36,563 nt of DNA from Cryobacterium melibiosiphilum (GTDB lineage Bacteria; Actinomycetota; Actinomycetes; Actinomycetales; Microbacteriaceae): the NCBI RefSeq assembly GCF_003602235.1, contig NZ_QZVS01000088.1, positions 94,642 to 131,204 on the forward strand, written 5' to 3'. Each line of letters opens with the position of its first letter. Position 1 is the first letter of the stretch. Below are positions 1 to 7,478 of the stretch, in pieces. The position numbers were made by a program, and so were the translations under genes. The notes beneath the pieces were generated by a model. That model was not told the origin of the DNA. It saw only the letters and a program-made list of their open reading frames with translations, and did not search any database.

Positions 1-1
1 C

Positions 2-277
2 ATCGCCGCCCGAGACGGCGGCTGCATCATCCCCGGCTGTGACATTCCGGCGTACCGCACCGAACTGCACCACGTCATCCCGTGGGCCCTCGGCGGAAAA
101 ACCGAAGTCGCCAACGGAGTCTGCCTCTGCTGGCGGCACCACCATGCCATCGAGACCTCGGGCTGGAAGATCCGCATGGTTCGCGGGCGTCCCGAAGTCC
201 GCGGACCCGCGTGGATGGACCCCAGCCAAACCTGGCGCCCCGCCCAAACCCACCGCGCCAACCACGCCATCAATTGA
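2..277 (+). CDS. HNH endonuclease domain protein, C-terminal end (5' truncated by window)
   Basis: This is the 3' end of a gene that starts left of the window; 91 codons and a TGA stop remain. The visible part carries an HNH (beta-beta-alpha-metal) nuclease signature: a His-His pair in ELHHVIPWALGG, an Asn in TEVANGV and a WRHHHAIE block. A Cys pair (CIIPGC) just upstream could bind structural zinc. In Microbacteriaceae this arrangement is typical of the C-terminus of the multicopy DUF222 HNH proteins, whose cellular role is unsettled. The DUF222 part would lie outside the window, so that assignment is inferred. The catalytic residues look intact. Confidence 0.85.
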   Translation: MAARDGGCIIPGCDIPAYRTELHHVIPWALGGKTEVANGVCLCWRHHHAIETSGWKIRMVRGRPEVRGPAWMDPSQTWRPAQTHRANHAIN

Positions 278-340
278 GCCCGTAGAGCGTTGGCCCTCTC
301 CAGTCGGCGCCGCCCTCGGAAACGCGCAACTGATGTGCGG

Positions 341-390
341 TTGAGCACGTTGAGCACGTTGAGCACGTTGAGCACGGTGAGCACGTTGAG
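341..390. repeat. 9-bp tandem repeat, about 5.5 copies
   Basis: The unit TTGAGCACG is repeated four times exactly, then once as GTGAGCACG, then in part. It lies between the HNH stop codon and the polymerase start codon. The reading frame of the next gene is open through it, but the initiation signals of that gene lie downstream. Confidence 0.9.
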
Positions 391-454
391 CCGTTTTGAT
401 CGCTTTCCATCACGTCGTCTGCGGCGTGCCGCGGCGGGCAGGGAGAATGGAAGG

Positions 455-2200
455 GTGCACCCTCCCGCGAGCTACTTCTTAGTGACCAGCGCAGGAGACT
501 CGGCCCCGGGGGCCAGCGACATCGTCGTCGCGTTCGTCGACGACGCCGGAGTCACCGTCGAGCCGCAACGCACCTTCACGGTTCACGCTTTCCTGGCTTT
601 CGTCCGCGCTGAGGAGGCAGCCCGCCGCGACCAGCGTGCACCCCGCTGGGTGTGGGAGGACACCGCGAGCTTCTACCCGCTGCTGCTCGCGGCCGACGTG
701 CGCGTGCAACGGTGCCACGACCTGCGGCTCTGCCACACGATCCTGCGCAACTCCAGCCTGACCCAGTCGAGCGACCTGGCCGCGGCTGCGCCCGGGTTCT
801 GGGACGCCGCACCCGCCCTCGAACCCACCATCCGGCACCAGGGCACGGCCCTCTTCGAGTTGCAGGTCGAGGCAGACCCGCCGGTGGACACGGCGCCCGA
901 ATTTCACCGCCAACTCGCCGCGGTGGCGGCGTCGGCCGAGCCCCGGCGCATCCGTCTGCTGCTCGCTGCCGAATCGGCCGGCGCGCTCGTCGCGGCCGAA
1001 ATGCGTTTCGCGGGCCTGCCCTGGGACATCGCCCGGCACGAGAGCCTCCTGACCCGTGAGCTCGGCCCGAGAGTGCCGTACGGGGTCCGTCCCGAGCGTT
1101 TAGAAGAACTCGCCGGCACCATTCGCGCGCTGCTCGGCGACCGCACCCTGAACCCCGATTCGCAACAGGACCTGCTGAAGGCCCTGCAGAACGCGGGCCT
1201 GCCCGTCACCTCGACCCAGCAGTGGCACCTGAAAGAGGTCGACCACCCGGTCATCGAACCGCTCCTGCACTATCGCAAGCTGTCCCGGCTGCTGACGGCC
1301 AACGGCTGGTCCTGGCTGGACGCCTGGATCGTCGACGGTCGGTTCCACGCGGAATACCTGCCCGGCGGCGTGGTCACCGGGCGGTGGGCGGCGCGTGGCG
1401 GTGGGGCGCTGCAGCTGCCCAAGCAGGTGCGCGGAGCGGTGATCGCCGACCCCGGCTGGACCTTCGTGGTGGCGGATGCCGCCCAGCTCGAACCGCGCAT
1501 CCTCGCGGCCCTGTCGGCAGACCTGGCGATGGCTCGTGCCGGGCACGACACCGATCTCTATGCGGGAATCGTCGCGAGCGGGGTCGTTGAAACCCGGGCA
1601 CACGCCAAGGTGGCCATGCTGGGTGCAATGTACGGCGCCACGACGGGGGAGAGCGGTCGGCTGCTGCCGCGCCTGGCCCGCGCCTATCCGCGTGCGCTCG
1701 CCCTCACCGAAGCCGCGGCCCGCACCGGCGAACGCGGCGACATCGTCACGACCCGTCTGGGCCGGTCCTCACCGCGTCCACCCGACGCGTGGCTTGCGGG
1801 CCAGGCTCAGGCCTATGCCGCGTCGGCGAGCGGTGCCGACGAGCGGCGGGCACGAAGCCAGGCTCGGGACTGGGGCAGGTTCACCCGCAACTTCGTCGTG
1901 CAGGGAAGCGCTGCGGAGTGGGCGCTGTGCTGGATGGCGGAGATCCGCCAGCAACTCTGGCTGCTCGACAACACGGCCCCGGCCGCGGGGCTCGGCCCCG
2001 GCATCTTTGCGAGCGCTCCCCACCTCGTCTTCTTTCTGCACGACGAGATCATCGTGCACACCCCGATCGCCCTCGCCGAGCAGGTCACCACCCTGGTCGG
2101 CCGAGCTGCGACCTCGGCCGGAAAACTGCTGTTCGGCGATTTCCCGGTGGACTTTCCCCTCACCGTAGCCACCGTGGCGAACTATGCCGACGCCAAGTGA
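455..2200 (+). CDS. PolA-type DNA polymerase with degenerate exonuclease domain (annotated in relatives as bifunctional 3'-5' exonuclease/DNA polymerase)
   Basis: The 581-aa product resembles the short actinobacterial family-A polymerase homologues without the 5' nuclease domain. The C-terminal palm and fingers motifs are visible: motif A as ADAAQLEPRI (Asp341), motif B/O-helix as RAHAKVAMLGAMYG (Lys385) and motif C as FLHDEIIVH (His529-Asp530-Glu531), so a two-metal polymerase site appears intact. In the N-terminal half I do not see the acidic DxE, NxxxD and YxxxD residues of a working DnaQ-like exonuclease. The reading frame is open further upstream, but GTG at 455 has a GGGAGA ribosome site 8 nt before it, so I start there; GTG at 482 is an alternative. 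A role in repair synthesis is inferred from the family. Confidence 0.85.
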   Translation: MHPPASYFLVTSAGDSAPGASDIVVAFVDDAGVTVEPQRTFTVHAFLAFVRAEEAARRDQRAPRWVWEDTASFYPLLLAADVRVQRCHDLRLCHTILRNSSLTQSSDLAAAAPGFWDAAPALEPTIRHQGTALFELQVEADPPVDTAPEFHRQLAAVAASAEPRRIRLLLAAESAGALVAAEMRFAGLPWDIARHESLLTRELGPRVPYGVRPERLEELAGTIRALLGDRTLNPDSQQDLLKALQNAGLPVTSTQQWHLKEVDHPVIEPLLHYRKLSRLLTANGWSWLDAWIVDGRFHAEYLPGGVVTGRWAARGGGALQLPKQVRGAVIADPGWTFVVADAAQLEPRILAALSADLAMARAGHDTDLYAGIVASGVVETRAHAKVAMLGAMYGATTGESGRLLPRLARAYPRALALTEAAARTGERGDIVTTRLGRSSPRPPDAWLAGQAQAYAASASGADERRARSQARDWGRFTRNFVVQGSAAEWALCWMAEIRQQLWLLDNTAPAAGLGPGIFASAPHLVFFLHDEIIVHTPIALAEQVTTLVGRAATSAGKLLFGDFPVDFPLTVATVANYADAK

Positions 2201-2205
2201 CCCGT

Positions 2206-2220
2206 TAGAACACAGTTCTA
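2206..2220. other. 15-bp perfect inverted repeat between convergent genes
   Basis: TAGAAC-ACA-GTTCTA overlaps the stop codon of the padR-family gene and lies 6 bp after the polymerase stop. It could be a weak shared terminator stem or a protein site. There is no U-tract. Confidence 0.4.
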
Positions 2221-2817
2221 CTGGCTGGATGAATGTTCTATGGCGGCGCTTGGTCGTCGGCCACGACGCGGCCGCTCCTCGCTGAGCCCACGTTCGACGT
2301 CAGAGGACGGTGTCGCGTGCAGCTGCCGTTCCGCCGCGTCGAGCCAGAGCAGGGCTGCATCGGCGAGAGCGGATGCCGCGACCGCCGCGAGCCGGTCCTG
2401 CGCCGTCACGACTGAGCCGTTGGGGGCATTGTCCCGGCGCATGATCCACCGCGCACGGTTCGCCGCGATGACCGACCGCACGACGCCGGCACGGCGCGCA
2501 CCCGGGAGCGACGAGGCGATCAAGACCCGGTCGACGAGATCGTCCCATTCGTCACCCGCGGAACTGTCGGTCCCGTGCAGCCACTCGACGGCTTCGGCCC
2601 GCCCGCCGGGGGTCAGGCGGTACAGCGGCAGACCATCATCCGTCGTGCCGGCGGATTCGATGGCGGCCTGCACGACGAGGCGTTCGAGGGTGCCGTAGAT
2701 CTGGCCCACGTTGACGCGACGTCGACCGGCGGTTCGTGCGGTGAGCTCACCATGGAGTTGGAATCCGTAGGCCGGGCCGATGGTCAAAATGGCGAGCAGG
2801 CTGGTGCGCACGGACAC
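2218..2817 (-). CDS. PadR-family transcriptional regulator
   Basis: The 199-aa protein has an N-terminal winged helix (residues about 1-75) with the PadR hallmarks: LLAILTIGPAYGFQLHGEL, then VNVGQIYGTLERLVVQAAIES and the wing LPLYRLTPGGRAE. The C-terminal half is helical and probably forms the dimer arm of the PadR-s1/Vir family. The start is GTG with a strong GGAGG about 5 nt upstream. The neighbouring divergent gene encodes DUF3145, and no transporter gene, the usual PadR partner, lies beside it. The inverted repeat TATAC-CCA-GTATA in its own promoter region is a plausible autoregulatory operator. The effector is unknown. Confidence 0.88.
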   Translation of the reverse strand: MSVRTSLLAILTIGPAYGFQLHGELTARTAGRRRVNVGQIYGTLERLVVQAAIESAGTTDDGLPLYRLTPGGRAEAVEWLHGTDSSAGDEWDDLVDRVLIASSLPGARRAGVVRSVIAANRARWIMRRDNAPNGSVVTAQDRLAAVAASALADAALLWLDAAERQLHATPSSDVERGLSEERPRRGRRPSAAIEHSSSQ

Positions 2818-2828
2818 GGTTCCTCCAA

Positions 2829-2861
2829 GTACACGAGCGAAAACAGGTACACGAGCGAAAA
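2829..2861. repeat. 15-bp direct repeat in the padR leader
   Basis: GTACACGAGCGAAAA occurs twice with an 18-bp period (2829-2843 and 2847-2861), between the regulator's start codon and its promoter. It may be a second regulator site or a replication-slippage product. Confidence 0.8.
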
Positions 2862-2876
2862 GCGTTTGATCGCAAA

Positions 2877-2931
2877 ACTATACCCAGTATACCGAAACAG
2901 GTTGTCAATTCCCGGGTGGATGGGCCATACT
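2877..2931. promoter_or_regulatory. Divergent promoter region of padR-type gene and DUF3145 gene with 13-bp palindrome
   Basis: The shared segment around 2902-2908 reads as -35 on both strands: TTGTCA on plus and TTGACA on minus. On plus, CATACT (2926-2931) follows at an 18-bp spacing. On minus, TATAGT (2882-2877) follows at a long 20-bp spacing, and the perfect palindrome TATAC-CCA-GTATA (2879-2891) overlaps it. This is the expected place for a PadR operator. Promoter boxes are read by eye only. Confidence 0.5.
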
Positions 2932-3028
2932 GCAGAGACAAGTGAAGAGCATCACCGCAGATATCGTGAGGTATTTCCGTTGCAGGTCGTTGGGGAAGAC
3001 GCGCCTACATGAAACGGAAGGAGAAACG

Positions 3029-3580
3029 ATGGCTGCCTTACATGACCGTGCCGTTGCAGATCAGCGTGCCGTTGAAGAAAGCCGCGCCCTCGCGCGAGGC
3101 GTTCTCTACGTGCACTCGTCGCCGCGGGCACTGTGCCCCCACGTCGAGTGGGCCGCTGGCCGCACCCTCGGCGAGGCCGTGAACTTCGCGTGGGCCGACC
3201 AGCCCGTGCTCCGAGGGTCCCAACGCGCCGAATTCTACTGGCAAGGCCCCCCCGGCACCGGGGCCGCCCTCGCCTCCGCCCTGCGTGGCTGGGAACACCT
3301 CCGCTTCGAGGTCACCGAAGATGCCGGCCTCGGCACCGACGGCGGCCGCTGGCTGCACACGCCCGACCTCGGCATCTTCTATGCCCAGACCGACACCGTC
3401 GGAAACGTCGTCATTCCCGAAGACCGCCTGCGCTACGCCATGGAGGTGGCCGGCGCTAATGCGCTCGAACTGCATCGTGAGCTGCGGCTGGCCCTCGGCC
3501 AGGCCTGGGACGACGAGCTGGAGCCGTTCCGGCACGCGAGCGACTTCAACGCCGTGGTCTGGCTGCACGCGGTCGGCTGA
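3029..3580 (+). CDS. DUF3145 family protein
   Basis: The 183-aa protein matches the actinobacterial DUF3145 family across nearly its whole length. Diagnostic stretches are GVLYVHSSPRALCPHVEWA near residue 32, FYWQGPPGTGAALASALRGW, LRFEVTED, LGIFYAQTD, the VIPEDRLRYAM block and the C-terminal WDDELEPFRHASDF. No catalytic motif, signal peptide or membrane segment is visible, so it is probably cytosolic; its function is not known. The frame is open further upstream, but ATG 3029 is preceded by GGAAGGAG at good spacing. About 25 N-terminal residues before the domain are charged and poorly conserved. It is divergent from the PadR-type regulator, which may control it. Confidence 0.88.
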   Translation: MAALHDRAVADQRAVEESRALARGVLYVHSSPRALCPHVEWAAGRTLGEAVNFAWADQPVLRGSQRAEFYWQGPPGTGAALASALRGWEHLRFEVTEDAGLGTDGGRWLHTPDLGIFYAQTDTVGNVVIPEDRLRYAMEVAGANALELHRELRLALGQAWDDELEPFRHASDFNAVVWLHAVG

Positions 3581-3594
3581 ACAGGGTTAAACAA

Positions 3595-3657
3595 CCGCGA
3601 GAGCGGGTGAATCGTCGAGCTGGCCAGGCCAGAACGACGATTCACCCGCTCTCGCGG
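3595..3657. repeat. 63-bp palindromic element, copy 1
   Basis: Two 23-nt arms (3595-3617 and 3635-3657) are perfectly complementary; the core of the left arm is GCGAGAGCGGGTGAA. The 17-nt centre holds a second small stem, TGGCC-A-GGCCA. A second copy of identical length lies at 29184-29246. Both sit between convergent genes, so it can act as a bidirectional terminator, but the shared sequence shows it is also a dispersed repeat. Confidence 0.95.
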
Positions 3658-3661
3658 ATCC

Positions 3662-3688
3662 GGTGCAGGTGCAGGTGCAGGTGCAGGT
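3662..3688. repeat. Hexanucleotide tandem repeat (GGTGCA, 4.5 copies)
   Basis: Four exact GGTGCA units plus a partial one lie 9 bp before the fabF stop codon (on the minus strand, just after the gene). Confidence 0.9.
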
Positions 3689-3697
3689 AGTGCGGTG

Positions 3698-4945
3698 CTA
3701 GACGGACCTGAACGCGATGACCGCGTTGTGGCCGCCGAAGCCGAACGAGTTGCTGATCGCGAGCAGGTCGCCGGCGGGCAGCACGCGCGGCGAGGTGACC
3801 ACGTCGAGCGGGATGGCCGGGTCCTGCTCGGTCAGGTTGATCGTCGGCGGAGCCATCCGCTCAGCGAGTGCCTTCACGGTGAAGACGGCTTCGATCGCCC
3901 CGGCGCCTCCGAGCAGGTGCCCGGTGGATGCCTTCGTGGCCGAAACCGGGATGCCCTCGAGCAGGTCTCCGAAGACGCGGCGCAGGGCGTTGTACTCGGC
4001 GATGTCGCCGACCGGCGTGCTCGTGGCGTGCGCGTTGATGTGGGACACGTCCTTGAGCTCGAGGCCCGCGTTCTGGATCGTGCCGATCATGGCCCGGGCG
4101 GCGGCGGAGCCTTCCGGGTCGGGAGCGGTGATGTGGTACGCGTCGCTGTTCACGACGCCGCCGAGCAGTTCGGCGTAGATGCGTGCGCCGCGCGCCTTGG
4201 CGTGCTCCTCGGTCTCCACGACCAGGGCAGCCGCGCCCTCGCCCAGCACGAAGCCGTCCCGCTTGATGTCATAGGGGCGGCTGGCCGTCGCCGGGTCGTC
4301 GTTGCGCGTGGAGAGGGCGTGCATCGCGGCGAAAGCGGCGATCGGCAGCGGGTGGATGGCCGCCTCGGAGCCGCCGGCGATCACGATATCGGCCAGTCCC
4401 GCCTGCAGGCGGTCGTAGGCGTTGACCAGGGCTTCGGTGCTCGACGCGCAGGCCGACACGACGGTGCGGATGCCGGCACGAGCGTGCAGGTCCATGCCGA
4501 GGGCCGCTCCCGGCCCGTTGGGCATGAGCATCGGAACCGTCATCGGCAGCACACGGCGCGGTCCGCGCTCACGCAGGGTGTCCCACGCGTCGAGCAGGGT
4601 CCAGACTCCACCGATTCCGGTGGCCCAGTCGACGGCGACACGTTCGGGCTCGACGTCGGGGGAGCCGGCATCCGCCCAGGCCTCCCGGCCGGCGATGAGG
4701 GCGAACTGGCTCGAGGGATCGAGGCGTTTGACTTCGAAGCGCTCGAGGACATCGGCGGACAGCACGCGTGCCTGAGCGGCGAACGTTACGGGGATCTGGG
4801 TTTCGGCGACCCAGGGGTGATTGAGGGTGCTCGTGCCGGACTGGCCGGCGAGCAGGTTGGTCCAGGTGTCTGTGGCGGTGCCGCCGAGGGGCGACGTCGC
4901 CCCGATCCCGGTAATAACGATCTTTTTGGCGATCTTTTTGGTCAT
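3698..4945 (-). CDS. fabF: Beta-ketoacyl-ACP synthase II (FabF)
   Basis: This 415-aa thiolase-fold condensing enzyme extends acyl-ACP with malonyl-ACP in type II fatty-acid synthesis. The catalytic triad is visible: Cys166 in VSACASSTEAL, His306 in HINAHATSTP and His343 in STGHLLGGAGA, with the conserved Lys338 before it. Length is normal for FabF. ATG 4945 has GGAGAG about 6 nt upstream. It is the last gene of the minus-strand fabD-fabH-acpP-fabF run and is separated from acpP by 123 bp holding a stem-loop. The LSADVLERFEVKRLDPSSQFAL stretch and the general layout fit actinobacterial FabF rather than a polyketide synthase. Confidence 0.96.
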   Translation of the reverse strand: MTKKIAKKIVITGIGATSPLGGTATDTWTNLLAGQSGTSTLNHPWVAETQIPVTFAAQARVLSADVLERFEVKRLDPSSQFALIAGREAWADAGSPDVEPERVAVDWATGIGGVWTLLDAWDTLRERGPRRVLPMTVPMLMPNGPGAALGMDLHARAGIRTVVSACASSTEALVNAYDRLQAGLADIVIAGGSEAAIHPLPIAAFAAMHALSTRNDDPATASRPYDIKRDGFVLGEGAAALVVETEEHAKARGARIYAELLGGVVNSDAYHITAPDPEGSAAARAMIGTIQNAGLELKDVSHINAHATSTPVGDIAEYNALRRVFGDLLEGIPVSATKASTGHLLGGAGAIEAVFTVKALAERMAPPTINLTEQDPAIPLDVVTSPRVLPAGDLLAISNSFGFGGHNAVIAFRSV

Positions 4946-5024
4946 AACGAACTCTCCGTGGGGCGTGAAAACGCCGTGAGACGTGGAAACGGGAGGTAAG
5001 ACCTGAAATCAGGCCCACAAAACA

Positions 5025-5052
5025 GGCCGGTCAGCTCGAAAGCCGACCGGCC
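5025..5052 (-). terminator. Stem-loop between acpP and fabF (possible partial terminator)
   Basis: GGCCGGTC and GACCGGCC pair around an inner GCT-CGAA-AGC hairpin, just after the acpP stop codon on the minus strand. No U-tract follows, so it may reduce read-through into fabF or protect the 3' end of acpP mRNA rather than fully terminate. Confidence 0.5.
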
Positions 5053-5068
5053 CGCTCAGTGCTGAGGT

Positions 5069-5317
5069 CTAGACCTGAGCCTTGACGATGAACGAGACCG
5101 CGTCGCCGACGGACTTGAGGTTTTTGACCTCTTCGTCGGGGATCTTCACATCGAACTTCTCTTCTGCGTTGACGACGATGGTCATCATCGAGATGGAATC
5201 GATGTCCAGGTCGTCGGTGAACGACTTGTCCAGCTCAACCGTGTCGGTCGCGATGCCCGTCTCGTCGTTGATGAGCTCGGCGAGGCCGGCAAGAACTTCT
5301 TCGGTGGACAATGCCAT
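5069..5317 (-). CDS. acpP: Acyl carrier protein
   Basis: The acidic 82-aa protein is a type II ACP. The phosphopantetheine attachment serine is Ser41 in DDLDIDSISM, which departs slightly from the common DSL form by having Ile after the serine. Helices I-IV can be traced, with VVNAEEKFDVKIPDEE as the recognition helix II/III region. AAGGAG lies 8 nt before the ATG and is the best ribosome site in the cluster, in line with the high ACP demand. It sits between fabH and fabF and carries growing acyl chains between FabD, FabH and FabF. Confidence 0.97.
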   Translation of the reverse strand: MALSTEEVLAGLAELINDETGIATDTVELDKSFTDDLDIDSISMMTIVVNAEEKFDVKIPDEEVKNLKSVGDAVSFIVKAQV

Positions 5318-5338
5318 GGTGTTTTCTCCTTGTGAATT

Positions 5339-5363
5339 TCTCGTTTAACCGAGATTTAGTTTA
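5339..5363 (-). promoter_or_regulatory. Possible internal acpP promoter and small hairpin
   Basis: The fabH-acpP gap holds a -10-like TAAACT on the minus strand (5363-5358) and an inverted repeat TCTCG/CGAGA (5339-5354). No convincing -35 is seen, so this is tentative. Confidence 0.3.
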
Positions 5364-5376
5364 CGGGGTGGGGTGG

Positions 5377-6381
5377 TTAGGGCAGTACAACGACCTGCGC
5401 GCCGAAAACAAGACCGGCGCCGAAGCCGATCTGCAGTGCGAGGCCGCCGCTGAGCTCGGGGTGTTCCTCGAGAAGACGGTGGGTGGCGAGCGGGATGGAC
5501 GCCGACGACGTGTTGCCGGTCGTGGCCACATCCCGAGCGATGACGACGGATTCCGGCAGCTTCAGCTGCTTGGCGAACTCGTCGATGATGCGCATGTTGG
5601 CCTGGTGCGGGATGAACGCGGCCAGGTCGGCGCTTTCGATTCCAGCGACTTCGAGAGCCTTCTTGGCCACCTTCGCCATGTCCCAGACGGCCCAGCGGAA
5701 AACGGCGGGACCTTCCTGGCGCAGGGTGGGCCACTCGGCTTCGCCGCGGCGGTATTCCTGCAGCGTGCTGTTCATCTGGATCGTTCCGGCCTTGGAGCCG
5801 TCGGATCCCCAGACCGTGGTCGCGATGCCCGGATACTCGCTCGGGCCGATGACGACCGCTCCGGCGCCGTCGCCGAGCAGGAAGGAAATGCTGCGATCCG
5901 CGGGATCGACGAGCTCGGAGAGCTTTTCGGCGCCGATGACGAGGGCGTAGTGGGCGGCGCCGGTGCGGATGAGCGCATCCGCCTGGGCCACGGCGTAGGC
6001 ATAACCCGCGCACGCGGCATTGATGTCGTAGGCCGCGGCGGGGTTGGTGCCCACCCGGTCGGCGACGACGGCCGCGATGGACGGCGTCTGCCGGGAGTTG
6101 CTGATGGTCGCGACGATGACCGCATCGATGAGCGCGGGATCGATGCCGCTGCGTTCGATCGCTTCGCGGGCGGCATCCGTCGCCAGGTCCACGGCGTCGA
6201 TGTCCTGGCTGGCGCGGGTGCGGGTGATGATTCCCGTGCGCTGCTGGATCCACTCGTCGGAGGAATCGATCGGGCCGACCAGTTCCGAGTTGGGAACGAC
6301 GAGGTCGCCGCGCGCGGCGCCGACCGACAGGATTCGGGTGTACTGCGGACCGTGCGACTGCTGAAGTGTGGGCTTGGTCAT
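5377..6381 (-). CDS. fabH: Beta-ketoacyl-ACP synthase III (FabH)
   Basis: The 334-aa enzyme starts fatty-acid chains by condensing an acyl-CoA primer with malonyl-ACP. The Cys-His-Asn triad is present: Cys124 in INAACAGYAYA, His259 in AAFIPHQANMRIID and Asn290 in VATTGNTSSASIP. The SSDEWIQQRTGI stretch near residue 40 is the usual N-terminal landmark. In actinobacteria FabH prefers branched or short primers; that preference is family knowledge and cannot be read from the sequence. ATG 6381 has GAGAGA upstream. It lies between fabD and acpP on the same strand. Confidence 0.96.
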   Translation of the reverse strand: MTKPTLQQSHGPQYTRILSVGAARGDLVVPNSELVGPIDSSDEWIQQRTGIITRTRASQDIDAVDLATDAAREAIERSGIDPALIDAVIVATISNSRQTPSIAAVVADRVGTNPAAAYDINAACAGYAYAVAQADALIRTGAAHYALVIGAEKLSELVDPADRSISFLLGDGAGAVVIGPSEYPGIATTVWGSDGSKAGTIQMNSTLQEYRRGEAEWPTLRQEGPAVFRWAVWDMAKVAKKALEVAGIESADLAAFIPHQANMRIIDEFAKQLKLPESVVIARDVATTGNTSSASIPLATHRLLEEHPELSGGLALQIGFGAGLVFGAQVVVLP

Positions 6382-6444
6382 ACGTCTCTCTCGATCGGGG
6401 TCGTGCTGTATCGTGCCGTGCTGCGGAATTCAGTGCTGCCGAGC

Positions 6445-7359
6445 TCAGGCCTGCTGGTCGAGCATGGCGAAGGCCGCGGGCAGGTCGTCCGGAGTCTTGA
6501 TGGCCACGCTCGGAATGCCCCTGAGGGCACGTTTCGCGAGGCCGGTGAGGGCTCCGGCGGGTGCGACCTCAATGATTCCGGTCACGTCCGCAGCGCTGAA
6601 GGACTGCATGCACCTGTCCCACCGTACCGAGGATGAGACCTGACCGACGAGTAGCTCGACGAATCGGTTGCCGTCCGACACCACGCTGCCGTCGTTGTTG
6701 GTCCAGATCGGAAGGGTCGGATCCGCCGCGGTCAGGGTCGATGCCACGGCGCTGAGGCGGTCGAGGGCGGGACGCATATATCGGGTGTGGAAGGCGCCGG
6801 CGACCGACAGCGGAATGATGCGCGACTTCGCCGGCGGATTCGCCGCGAGAGAAGCAAGGGCATCCATGGCGCCGGCGACGACGATCTGACCGCCGCCGTT
6901 GAAGTTGGCCGGCTCGAGTCCCAGTTGCTGCAGCAGCGCGAGCAGTTCGGCCTCATCGCCGCCGAGTACGGCGCTCATGCCGGTCGGTTCGAGGGCCGCA
7001 GCGGCCTGCATGGCAAGGCCGCGCTCACGCACGAAACGGATCGCCTCGTGAGTTGGCAGGATGCCCGCACCGGCGGCCGCCGTGATCTCGCCGACGGAGT
7101 GGCCGGCGATACCGGCGACCTTCTCGCGTCGGCCGTCAGCGAGCAGCAGGTCCAGGGTCAGGATTCCGGCGGCAACCAGCAGCGGCTGCGCGATGGCGGT
7201 GTCCCGAATGGTGTCGGCATCACTCACGGTTCCGGCTTCGACGAGATCGAATCCGGCTGCTTCGCTGAGTTCGCTCAGTTCATCACCCAGGTACGGCAGC
7301 CACGGTTCGAGAAATCCAGGAGTTTGGGAGCCCTGTCCGGGGCATACGACGACGATCAC
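6445..7359 (-). CDS. fabD: Malonyl-CoA:ACP transacylase (FabD)
   Basis: The 304-aa protein transfers malonyl from CoA to ACP. Its motifs are the N-terminal PGQGSQTPGFL, the nucleophile elbow GHSVGE with Ser88, and the catalytic His in VAGAFHTRYM. The start is GTG at 7359, with a modest GGGAA about 10 nt upstream; the protein would begin directly with the first beta strand, as is common for FabD. It is the first fab gene after fasR. The 119-bp gap upstream is where relatives place the FasR-controlled promoter, although I could not identify the operator. Confidence 0.95.
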   Translation of the reverse strand: MIVVVCPGQGSQTPGFLEPWLPYLGDELSELSEAAGFDLVEAGTVSDADTIRDTAIAQPLLVAAGILTLDLLLADGRREKVAGIAGHSVGEITAAAGAGILPTHEAIRFVRERGLAMQAAAALEPTGMSAVLGGDEAELLALLQQLGLEPANFNGGGQIVVAGAMDALASLAANPPAKSRIIPLSVAGAFHTRYMRPALDRLSAVASTLTAADPTLPIWTNNDGSVVSDGNRFVELLVGQVSSSVRWDRCMQSFSAADVTGIIEVAPAGALTGLAKRALRGIPSVAIKTPDDLPAAFAMLDQQA

Positions 7360-7478
7360 TTATCTAGTTTCCCAATCTGATTTCGGCCGCGAGTGTGAGA
7401 GAACGCCTAAGTATTCGAAGAAGGTTTGTGTGAATCCGCAAATCAGGGCGGATGCTGCCCCACCGGCCGCACTCAGAG

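Noticed and set aside
2206..2220. TAGAAC-ACA-GTTCTA as a LexA (SOS) box
   Set aside because: The actinobacterial SOS box has four bases between GAAC and GTTC, here there are three, and the site lies after stop codons rather than before a gene.
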